From CAIXDB01 sp038327915 (GTDB lineage Bacteria > Patescibacteriota > Minisyncoccia > Phycocordibacterales > DATDWN01): 19,969 bases of DNA. The stretch covers positions 1-19,969 of the forward strand of contig JBBQLO010000014.1 of NCBI GenBank assembly GCA_038327915.1, in the 5' to 3' direction. This document shows, piece by piece, positions 14,806 to 19,969 of this stretch (positions are counted from its first letter, which is position 1; each line of letters begins with the position of its first letter). The notes under the pieces are model-generated. The model was not told the origin of the DNA, searched no databases, and saw only the letters and a program-made list of their open reading frames with translations. A program made the position numbers and the translations under genes.

Positions 14806-16041
14806 TTATTCTTGGATGACTCGCAAAACTTCTTCGAGAGTGGTTTGTCCGAGAAGAACTTTTTCGATGCCGTCCTCTAACATACTTGTCATTCCAAGAT
14901 GAATAGCAATTTTATTGAGTTGGCTTGTTGAAGATTTTGCTAGAATTGCTTCGCGTATCTCGTTATCCACAAGAAGGACTTCGTTTATTGCTATTCTGCC
15001 TTTGTAACCGCTACCTTGGCACACTTCACACCCACGCCCTTTTGAAAGATGACTTGTCTTTCTGAGTACATTACGATGAGATTCAGTATTAATTTTCAGA
15101 TTTAAGTTATTTATCACATTTTCTGAAAGTAATATTTTTTCTGTACACTGTGTACAAATTTTTCTAACCAGTCGTTGACCAATGATTAGGCTAATAGTAG
15201 AAGAGACAAGATACTCTTCGATACCCATGTCGAGAAGTCGGGGGAGTGTTGTTGCTGCATCTCGTGTATGCAATGTGGAGAGAAGGAGATGTCCAGTCAG
15301 AGCAGTATTGATTGCAAGTTGAGCGGTTTCTTTATCGCGAATTTCGCCGACCATAATGACATTTGGGTCTTGGCGAAGTATTGAGCGGAGACCATTTGCA
15401 AAAGTTAAACTTGTTCGAGGATTAACTTGAATTTGTTGTACGCCTGCAATTGCATATTCAATAGGATCTTCAAGTGTCACAATAGAAATTTCTGGCGAAT
15501 TGAGTATTTTGATGAGAGTATAAAGAGTAGTTGTTTTGCCAGAACCGGTTGGTCCAGTTGCTAAAATCATACCAGAGGTTTGAGTAAGAGCTTGAAGTAT
15601 TTTTTTCCGGTCTAGCTGGCTAAATCCCAAACTATCTAGCGCAAAATTTTCAGCGTAATCAAAGAGAAGTCTCAAGACGGCATTTTCCCCATGATACGTT
15701 GGCATAATAGATACTCGTATGTCGACATACTGTGAGCCAGGGGCTTTGGAACAAAAATCATAACGAAAACGTCCGTCTTGAGTGGCTTGATGTTCGTCAG
15801 TTCGGAGTCGAGAGAGAACTTTAATACGTGCAATGATTTCGCTATGGAGATGTCGAGGAAATGTATACACGTCGCGAAGTATTCCGTCGAGTCGTAAGCG
15901 AATTCGAGTCCCTTGTTCGTAGGGAATTATGTGAATATCTGATGCGCTTTCCGTGTGAGCACGCTCAATCACAGCATTGATAAGTGTGATGATGGAAATG
16001 TGGTTTTCGTGAGAAAGCTCTTCTTCAACAGCATCTTTCAT
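14806..16041 (-). CDS. pilB: Type IV pilus assembly ATPase PilB/GspE, short form
   Basis: This 411-residue secretion ATPase would power pilus extension from the cytoplasmic face. Motifs are complete: Walker A GPTGSGKT (163-170), Asp box TLEDPIEY (189-196), Walker B PNVIMVGEIRD (226-236) and His box LLLSTLHTRDA (252-262). The C-terminal zinc motif has Cys296, Cys299, Cys338 and Cys341. The N-terminal regulatory domain of typical PilB (150-180 residues) is absent: the protein starts almost at the N2 domain (SASDIHIIPYEQGTRIRLRL). Presence of the zinc motif and loss of the N-domain favour an extension motor over a PilT-type retraction motor. It is first in the pilus run, with a plausible promoter upstream. 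No pilT is in the window. Confidence 0.93.
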   Translation of the reverse strand: MKDAVEEELSHENHISIITLINAVIERAHTESASDIHIIPYEQGTRIRLRLDGILRDVYTFPRHLHSEIIARIKVLSRLRTDEHQATQDGRFRYDFCSKAPGSQYVDIRVSIMPTYHGENAVLRLLFDYAENFALDSLGFSQLDRKKILQALTQTSGMILATGPTGSGKTTTLYTLIKILNSPEISIVTLEDPIEYAIAGVQQIQVNPRTSLTFANGLRSILRQDPNVIMVGEIRDKETAQLAINTALTGHLLLSTLHTRDAATTLPRLLDMGIEEYLVSSTISLIIGQRLVRKICTQCTEKILLSENVINNLNLKINTESHRNVLRKTSHLSKGRGCEVCQGSGYKGRIAINEVLLVDNEIREAILAKSSTSQLNKIAIHLGMTSMLEDGIEKVLLGQTTLEEVLRVIQE

Positions 16042-16054
16042 AGTGTGAATTTAT

Positions 16055-16085
16055 TTTATATGAAAAAAGTGTACATTCATAGCAA
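16055..16085 (-). promoter_or_regulatory. Possible promoter of the pilus operon
   Basis: On the minus strand TTGCTA (the same -35 as the pilin promoter) lies 19 bases before TATAAA, or 17 before CATATA. The hexamer ends 13 bases before the pilB ATG. It is in the 112-base divergent gap shared with the secreted-protein gene. Confidence 0.35.
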
Positions 16086-16112
16086 TTTCATGCAATAGCC
16101 TCATACAACGAG

Positions 16113-16140
16113 TTGAATATATTTCTTTTAAGAGTATACT
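16113..16140 (+). promoter_or_regulatory. Promoter of the secreted Lys/Ser-rich protein gene
   Basis: TTGAAT (16113-16118) and TATACT (16135-16140) are 16 bases apart. The hexamer ends 13 bases before the ATG, leaving a leader of roughly seven bases without a Shine-Dalgarno sequence. Confidence 0.5.
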
Positions 16141-16153
16141 TTTCAGGTACTTT

Positions 16154-16471
16154 ATGAAATTTACCCTCGCATCCATTTTTCTTACATGTGTAGTTTTTGT
16201 AAGCATCGGCGGAATTAATCCACCTGTCGCGTTTGCTAAAACACATGCGGCTGTTTCACATTCTTCTGGTAAAAAGTCTGGAGTGACTCAGAATTTAAAA
16301 TCAAAACTCTCGGTAAAATCGTCCAAATCTACAAAAAAATCCACTTCAAAAAAAGCAAAAGCAAAAGCAAAAAAATCTAAAAAGATTTCACGCAAGGGAA
16401 CTTCCAAAAGACTCTGCGGAGCTAACTGTGCACTCATTGATCCAAATAATCCACCTGGGGGTTCACGGTAG
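16154..16471 (+). CDS. Small secreted Lys/Ser-rich protein
   Basis: This 105-residue protein starts with a signal peptide: MKFTLASIFLTCVVFVSIGG, then a likely signal-peptidase site after VAFA (about residue 28). The mature part is extremely rich in Lys and Ser, with SKSTKKSTSKKAKAKAKKSK at about 58-77, and ends in a short cysteine-bearing tail (RLCGANCALIDPNNPPGG). The A/K repeats resemble histone-H1-like tails, but the signal peptide argues for export. A strongly cationic surface protein could bind DNA, polyanions or a host surface. I do not recognise a family. The gene is divergent from pilB and shares its promoter gap, which hints at coordinated use. Confidence 0.65.
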   Translation: MKFTLASIFLTCVVFVSIGGINPPVAFAKTHAAVSHSSGKKSGVTQNLKSKLSVKSSKSTKKSTSKKAKAKAKKSKKISRKGTSKRLCGANCALIDPNNPPGGSR

Positions 16472-16503
16472 TATACACTTTCGTAGTCATGTGGGAGTCG
16501 CGA

Positions 16504-16540
16504 TGAAAAAACCAGCGTGTCTATTCGACAAGCTGGTTTA
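16504..16540 (-). terminator. Terminator of the sigma-like gene
   Basis: AAACCAGC and GCTGGTTT pair, with an inner TGTC/GACA stem, around a TATTC-type loop. On the minus strand it is followed by a T-run. The sigma-like gene's TAG lies inside the hairpin. It also separates this gene from the convergent secreted-protein gene. Confidence 0.65.
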
Positions 16541-17090
16541 GGTGAACAATTTTCATTCTACAAAGAGTTTCTTTCAGTGCGATTAAGCCCTTAGCATGCA
16601 AAGCTGATACTCTTCCTTCGCTAACATGGATCAGGGCGGCAATTTCTCTACCTTTCATATCTTTCCAATAGTAATAATAAAGAACAAGCCATTGACGAGG
16701 TGTGACGAAAGGACGGATTTTCCGCAAGATAATTTGATGTGTTATTTTTGATTCCATCGAATTGTCTGTGTCCGAAACAAATAGTATTTCTGATGTGGAT
16801 ACAAGAGGAACTGTTGTTTTCGTGCTTCGAATGTAGCCGTGAGTCTTTCTTAGAAAATCTTGAATTGCTCCATGAGTGTGCAGTTTAATGAAACTATGAA
16901 GTGTGCCTCGAGATGCATCTTACTCTGCTATATGTTTCCACGTTCTTAGCATCGCTTCTTGCTCAAGGTCTTTAAACTCAATAGTTACTGGAAAGTTATG
17001 GGCATTGATATATTTTCTCGTCTGAATTTTAACTATTTTCATAGCTTTTTCTACTACCGCCGTTGTTACTGGTGTTTGTAGTTTTTTCAT
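16521..17090 (-). pseudogene. FliA-like sigma-70 family factor interrupted by one in-frame TAA
   Basis: Read straight through, this frame gives about 189 residues of a small sigma factor. Region 2 includes MKIVKIQTRKYINAHNFPV, IEFKDLEQEAMLRTWKHIAE and DASRGTLHSFIKLHTHGAIQ followed by DFLRK. That last part matches the FliA-type pattern 'YDxxxGxxFxxYxxxRIRGAIxDELR'. Region 4 has FVTPRQWLVLYYYYWKDMKG, then EIAALIHVSEGRVSALHAKG. The only break is codon 57, TAA at 16922-16920, exactly where relatives have Tyr or Phe before Asp. No frameshift is needed, and a one-base change from TAT or TAC would explain it. The start is ATG 17090 with AGAGGA five to six bases before it. ATG 16757 could restart a region-4-only protein but has no ribosome site. 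Sequencing error, recent nonsense mutation or readthrough are all possible. Confidence 0.75.
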
Positions 17091-17109
17091 TACATCCTCT
17101 GTGTAAAAG

Positions 17110-17115
17110 AGTATA
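17110..17115 (-). promoter_or_regulatory. -10 element of the sigma-like gene
   Basis: TATACT on the minus strand lies 19 bases before the ATG. TTGATT or TTGTTA upstream could be the -35, with a spacer of 19 or 15. Unlike several genes here it leaves room for a leader with a Shine-Dalgarno (AGAGGA). Confidence 0.35.
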
Positions 17116-17171
17116 CCAAGAGAGGTAAAATAACAATCAATCAGTGTAAGCACGAGACTTGTATACTCTTG

Positions 17172-17220
17172 CAGATAAAGAAAAGCCGCCTCTTACCCTG
17201 TAGGATTGAGAGACGGCTTT
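17172..17220 (-). terminator. Rho-independent terminator after a truncated gene tail
   Basis: AAAGCCG/CGGCTTT plus CTCT/AGAG pair with one mismatch around a 15-base loop, followed on the minus strand by TTTTCTTTAT. It lies about 30 bases after the stop of the truncated frame at 17251, its natural upstream gene. Confidence 0.65.
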
Positions 17221-17250
17221 GAATATAAAACACAAAGAACGATAGGGAGT

Positions 17251-17340
17251 TTACTTCATACTCAACGACCATACAGCACCGTCTTGTATGTAAATAACCT
17301 TGTCTCCCCAGTTTGAAAGGTGCTCTTGAAGAATTAAAAG
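17251..17340 (-). pseudogene. 5'-truncated gene tail, unknown family
   Basis: A 29-codon minus-strand frame ends in TAA at 17253-17251 and reads LLILQEHLSNWGDKVIYIQD, then GAVWSLSMK. NWGDKVIYIQDGAVWSLSMK looks like the end of a real protein and is followed at a natural distance by a terminator. The upstream part is missing: a stop precedes it and the DNA there is a different gene tail on the other strand. I do not recognise the family. Confidence 0.4.
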
Positions 17341-17444
17341 CTAAAGAAGTAGGATGGGGTGGATCTGCGACAATTATTGGCTCTCCGCAAGGTGCATCAT
17401 CACAACTTTCAATGGAGGAGGTTTTTAATATCGTCAAAAAATAA
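17307..17444 (+). pseudogene. 5'-truncated gene tail, possibly DHH-phosphoesterase-like
   Basis: A plus-strand frame ending in TAA at 17442-17444 reads SLKGALEELKAKEVGWGGSA, then TIIGSPQGASSQLSMEEVFN and IVKK. The GWGG-x-ATIIGSPQG segment and final amphipathic helix look like a genuine C-terminus. They occupy the same place as the NGGTHL-x-ECAEIIQKKI end of the convergent DHH gene. A relation to DHH/DHHA1 proteins is only a guess. The 5' part is absent, since the frame closes at 17295-17297. It overlaps the end of the DHH gene by 11 bases. Confidence 0.4.
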
Positions 17445-18423
17445 AAGAAAGAATAAATTTTGATTTATTCAACTCATCTATTTTCTTTTGTATAATTTCC
17501 GCACATTCTTTTGCTGTGAGATGAGTTCCTCCGTTTCTTTTATTTCTGCCAGCATTCCATCTGCCATCAACTCGTATGTCAGTGTTTTTAAGACCCAGTG
17601 TTTGCAGTGTCATCCCTTTTGGCGGATTTATACCGAGACGAATCGCAACTTCATATAAACCAGGTATTATATTTCCACTTTTGTCTTTGAATGGGCTACT
17701 AACCATAATAACTGAACTGTCTGGCAACAAACTAGAAAGGAAAGCACTGTCAAATTTTGCATCTGTTTCAGCATAGGCAACTTCACCTAGAAAGTTAAAT
17801 GCTCCGCTTTCCACAATAGATTTTGCTCGCTCTCTGTCGGCAAGTCGCTTTTTCAGTAATTCCTTAGCCTCATCTTCAATTTCCTCGCCATTTAGTAGTA
17901 GGTTTAGATTACGAAGTGAAAAATCCAAATCCCGTAGAGTATCAAGTGACTGCAATAAATCAGCAATGTCATTTGGTTCACCGGTATGATCGGCGGCTAT
18001 TGCCGCATCAGCAAATTTTTTCTCTGGCGGTAATGTTCCTCTAATAATTGAAGAACTTAATGTGCTATCACAATCAGTATGGTTGACTACAACTGTAGCC
18101 TCTTTTTGTGAACCAAATTGATTAACATGCTCAATCGCTAAGACAGCACTGGATACTGGTCGCTCCATTGCTGCAATTGGTGCATGATGATCGATATTGG
18201 TGATGCTGTGATAATTCAATCCATATTTTTCTTCCTCACCTCGGGATTCAATATCATCAAGATAAAAATCACACACGATTACTTTTTGTTTATTACCAAA
18301 TCGTTCGACGATTTCTTCGATTGAAACATGAGAACTTTCTGGCAATAATGTAATATTTTCTGCTTGCTTGGTAGCCTCTTTTCTTTCAGTTGGAATTTGA
18401 TTTTGAATATTTTCTGGAGTCAT
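17434..18423 (-). CDS. DHH-superfamily phosphoesterase-like protein
   Basis: This 329-residue protein carries the signature of the DHH superfamily, whose members (RecJ, NrnA, inorganic pyrophosphatases) use divalent metals to cut phosphoester bonds. Visible elements are VIVCDFYLDD (first metal Asp, about residue 50), NIDHHAPI (the DHH motif, about 78), VVVNHTDCDSTLSS (about 111-124) and AAIAADHTGEPNDIADLL (about 144-161). A C-terminal segment with GRWNAGRNKRNGGTHLTAKE resembles a DHHA1-type substrate site. The substrate cannot be read from sequence: nanoRNA, pAp and cyclic dinucleotides are all possible. The ATG lies six bases after an extended -10, so the message should be leaderless. It converges with a truncated gene tail. 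Confidence 0.72.
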   Translation of the reverse strand: MTPENIQNQIPTERKEATKQAENITLLPESSHVSIEEIVERFGNKQKVIVCDFYLDDIESRGEEEKYGLNYHSITNIDHHAPIAAMERPVSSAVLAIEHVNQFGSQKEATVVVNHTDCDSTLSSSIIRGTLPPEKKFADAAIAADHTGEPNDIADLLQSLDTLRDLDFSLRNLNLLLNGEEIEDEAKELLKKRLADRERAKSIVESGAFNFLGEVAYAETDAKFDSAFLSSLLPDSSVIMVSSPFKDKSGNIIPGLYEVAIRLGINPPKGMTLQTLGLKNTDIRVDGRWNAGRNKRNGGTHLTAKECAEIIQKKIDELNKSKFILSFIF

Positions 18424-18429
18424 AAAAAT

Positions 18430-18438
18430 ATTGTAACA
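18430..18438 (-). promoter_or_regulatory. Extended -10 promoter of the DHH gene (leaderless)
   Basis: TGTTACAAT on the minus strand is an extended -10 ending exactly six bases before the ATG, the same geometry as at smpB and mutY. Confidence 0.5.
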
Positions 18439-18455
18439 TAGAAAATTTCTCCGAG

Positions 18456-18695
18456 TTAGCCGTTTCCTACAGCCGGAACCCAGAAATTCGGATCTACGGT
18501 GTGGACAATCCGTTCGATTTCTACCGAAACTTCTCTTCCTTCACGCATGACTTTTTCCTCTCCCGTTTGGAAAACTTTTCTGTTTCGCTTTTTTGAGCTC
18601 ATCAGTCGAAGTTCATACTTCGAGACAGCGAGAATTTCTCCCTCGAAATCTCTTCGCCGACGCTCAGAGATTTCTGGGCACCAGATTGTCGACAC
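18456..18695 (-). CDS. Doubtful small ORF within the hairpin-rich region
   Basis: A 79-codon minus-strand frame from GTG 18695 to TAA 18456 gives a basic, charged peptide (SERRRRDFEGEILAVSKYEL, then RKVFQTGEEKVM and a final NFWVPAVGNG). The frame is open upstream back to a TAG near 18765, but no better start is seen. The upper half overlaps several strong hairpins and is also open in other frames, which suggests structure, not coding. The lower half (18456-18600) reads more like protein. No family is recognised. It could be a real gene, a remnant or chance. Confidence 0.25.
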   Translation of the reverse strand: MSTIWCPEISERRRRDFEGEILAVSKYELRLMSSKKRNRKVFQTGEEKVMREGREVSVEIERIVHTVDPNFWVPAVGNG

Positions 18696-18948
18696 TCGCT
18701 GGTGCGAGCGTAGACCGACAATCTGTTCGAATCTCGATGAAAATCTACGATTTTTTCTCTCACACTAAAAATCGTTTTCAATTTTGGCGGTGAAATAGTA
18801 GCCTTTGCGCGAACTTTCTTTGAGCGTAAAAACCAATGATGCTCTACGCACGAAGCGCGTAGTGAAGCGAAACTAATCTGTACGCTCCGATACGAATTCC
18901 GCCACGGCACAGCGTCCACTCCACCAGACTGTCGGGTACGACAGTCTG
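18606..18948. repeat. Cluster of strong inverted repeats (hairpin-rich intergenic region)
   Basis: The roughly 600 bases between the DHH gene and the insertion sequence hold no convincing gene but many hairpins. They are TCGAAGT/ACTTCGA (18606-18623), GAAATCTCT/AGAGATTTC (18645-18674), CAGATTGTCG/CGACAATCTG (18682-18725, enclosing CTCGC/GCGAG), ACGATTTTT/AAAAATCGT (18747-18775), CTACGC/GCGTAG (18844-18862) and CAGACTGTCG/CGACAGTCTG (18925-18948, loop GGTA). The third and last share the same stem with one compensatory T-A to C-G change. The section 18960-19049 has no feature I can name. Confidence 0.6.
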
Positions 18949-19049
18949 CCTCCGTTCCCGCTGTTCCGCATCCGCCCTCATCCCCATCGCTTTTCATGCA
19001 TTTTTGTTGGCGCGGGATTTCTTTTGAATTGAATGAGCGATTGGGATTT

Positions 19050-19969
19050 TGATCCGTACCCCATTTAGTAGACACTGAATTAAACCCTCTACACTTGGGA
19101 CAAAAGATGATTTCTGTATTCAACAGGAGTCATCTTTTTCTTTTCCCACTGTTTTCTTTCTTGATTGTAGTATCTCATATATTCTTCGATTGCCAAACGT
19201 AAATCATCAAACGTTTGGCAGGAATGATAATCTAACTCATCTTTGAAATGACCAAAGAATGATTCAATCGGAGCGTTGTCGATACAATTTCCTCTGCCAG
19301 ACATTGATTGAATCATTTTCAACTCTTTAATCATTTCAATATACATCGGATTAGTGTAATGAAATCCTTGATCAGAATGAATCATAATATTTTCATGTGA
19401 ATCTAGTTTCAGATTTTTAACTGTTTCGGTGACTAACGTCATTTCCAGAAACATTGAAAGATTCCATGCCACTACTTCACCACTGGCGATATCTTTAATG
19501 ACAGAGAGGTACACAAAACGATGATGGAACGGTATGTAGGCAATATCCGTGCAGAAAACTTTGAATGGAATGATCTGGTGGAATTCTCTCTGAAGTTTGT
19601 TGTCGAATATTATGTGTTCCATGGTTTTCTTCATGATTGCTTTGTATGGATTCTTTCTTCTGACTTTAGCGATGAGCCCATACTTTCTCATGATTCTCTG
19701 TATCTTTTTGTGATTCATGTCTGGAAGTCTCATGTTGATACTTCTCCAACCATATTTACCTTTGCTCTTGTCAAAGATTTCTTTGATCTTGATGTAGTCA
19801 TTGTGGTCTTTTTCCGGCTCATCAGATGCCTTGAGCCACTTGTAGTATCCGCTTCTGGATACATCTGCTAACTGACACAGAACATTCACATCGTCATCTA
19901 ACTGCCTGATGACCTTGAATTTTTCCTTTGGCCTGAGTTTGACTCCGCTCTTTTGGCCCGGAGTTTGGC
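19050..19969 (-). mobile_element. IS3-family insertion sequence, 3' part
   Basis: An IS3-type transposase gene runs off the right edge of the window. About 40 bases beyond its stop, the DNA reads TGATCCGTACCCC then ATTTAGTAGACACTG. This begins with TG as IS3-family ends do and is the likely terminal inverted repeat. The other end is outside the window, so neither the partner repeat nor a target duplication can be checked, and the boundary at 19050 is approximate. Confidence 0.65.
19089..19967 (-). CDS. IS3-family transposase OrfB (partial at window edge)
   Basis: The frame enters from the right edge and ends in TAG at 19091-19089. At least 293 residues are visible. It has an HTH_21-like N-terminal part (VNVLCQLADVSRSGYYKWLK; KYGWRSINMRLPD). 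The DDE catalytic core has Asp in VFCTDIAYIP, Asp in IMIHSDQGFHYTN and Glu in NAPIESFFGHFKDE. The C-terminal motif is YYNQERKQWEKKKMTPVEYR. All three catalytic residues are present, so it may be active. A GTG at 19889 could be the OrfB start, but the frame continues upstream without a stop (QTPGQKSGVKLRPKEKFKVI), so a longer start or an OrfAB frameshift fusion is possible. It resembles the IS150 or IS2 subgroup. Confidence 0.88.
   Translation of the reverse strand, partial: QTPGQKSGVKLRPKEKFKVIRQLDDDVNVLCQLADVSRSGYYKWLKASDEPEKDHNDYIKIKEIFDKSKGKYGWRSINMRLPDMNHKKIQRIMRKYGLIAKVRRKNPYKAIMKKTMEHIIFDNKLQREFHQIIPFKVFCTDIAYIPFHHRFVYLSVIKDIASGEVVAWNLSMFLEMTLVTETVKNLKLDSHENIMIHSDQGFHYTNPMYIEMIKELKMIQSMSGRGNCIDNAPIESFFGHFKDELDYHSCQTFDDLRLAIEEYMRYYNQERKQWEKKKMTPVEYRNHLLSQV

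Noticed and set aside
16325..16390. Short AAAGCAAAAGC-type repeats as a CRISPR or microsatellite
   Set aside because: They encode the Lys/Ala/Ser low-complexity part of the secreted protein. There are no spacers or regular repeat units.
16920..16922. TAA as a reassigned sense codon (altered genetic code)
   Set aside because: TAA ends several intact genes here, for example pilB, and TGA ends ftsH and the recombinase, so the standard code holds.
17141..17437. Minus-strand open frame of 98 codons
   Set aside because: It covers two better supported gene tails in other frames and a terminator hairpin. Its own product shows no domain.
18602..19123. Minus-strand open frame of 173 codons spanning the hairpin cluster
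   Set aside because: It begins inside the insertion sequence and runs through strong hairpins. The composition is erratic, and other frames are equally open.
1..19969. CRISPR array, toxin-antitoxin pair or known defence system
   Set aside because: I saw no regular repeat-spacer pattern and no recognisable Cas, toxin-antitoxin or defence domains in any frame.

Overview
The window looks like chromosome from a Patescibacteria (Candidate Phyla Radiation, Parcubacteria-like) bacterium. The DNA is AT-rich, genes are compact, and several promoters sit so close to the ATG that the mRNAs would be leaderless. The MutY-type glycosylase has no iron-sulfur cysteines. A compact type IV pilus locus has a short PilB, with no secretin gene visible. 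The standard bacterial code fits: TAA, TAG and TGA all end genes here. The taxonomy is inferred from style and content, because no rRNA marker is present.

Left end (1-2576): mobile DNA. It holds the tail of a DDE transposase, a consensus promoter with a folded leader, two small unknown genes and a large serine recombinase. The recombinase 3' end overlaps, antiparallel, the 3' end of the tmRNA gene ssrA (2927 to about 2527, minus). This suggests an integrative element that entered at ssrA and supplied a new 3' end for the tmRNA. smpB follows on the same strand as ssrA, so both trans-translation partners are adjacent.

Housekeeping block (3603-9976): ftsH and a small membrane protein on plus, a terminator, and tRNA-Ile(UAU). 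On minus come a membrane-anchored lysozyme-like protein, recG and a divergent mutY. An almost perfect 18-bp inverted repeat separates mutY from recG.

Type IV pilus locus (10039-16041, minus): pilB, pilC, a FimT-like pseudopilin, a pilin fused to a probable seven-bladed beta-propeller, PilW-like and PilX-like pseudopilins, then a major pilin with its own promoter. A short secreted Lys/Ser-rich protein diverges from pilB. PilB and PilC would drive assembly, the minor pilins would prime or cap the fibre, and the propeller protein is the natural candidate for a tip adhesin.

Right end (16500-19969): a FliA-like sigma factor broken by one in-frame TAA, two truncated gene tails meeting at a rearrangement joint, and a DHH-family phosphoesterase. 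A hairpin-dense stretch follows, containing two hairpins whose stems share a sequence and differ by one compensatory base-pair change. The window closes with a partial IS3-type insertion sequence.

The best candidates for something undescribed are the pilin-propeller fusion, the recombinase/ssrA overlap, the nonsense-interrupted sigma factor and the covarying hairpin cluster.
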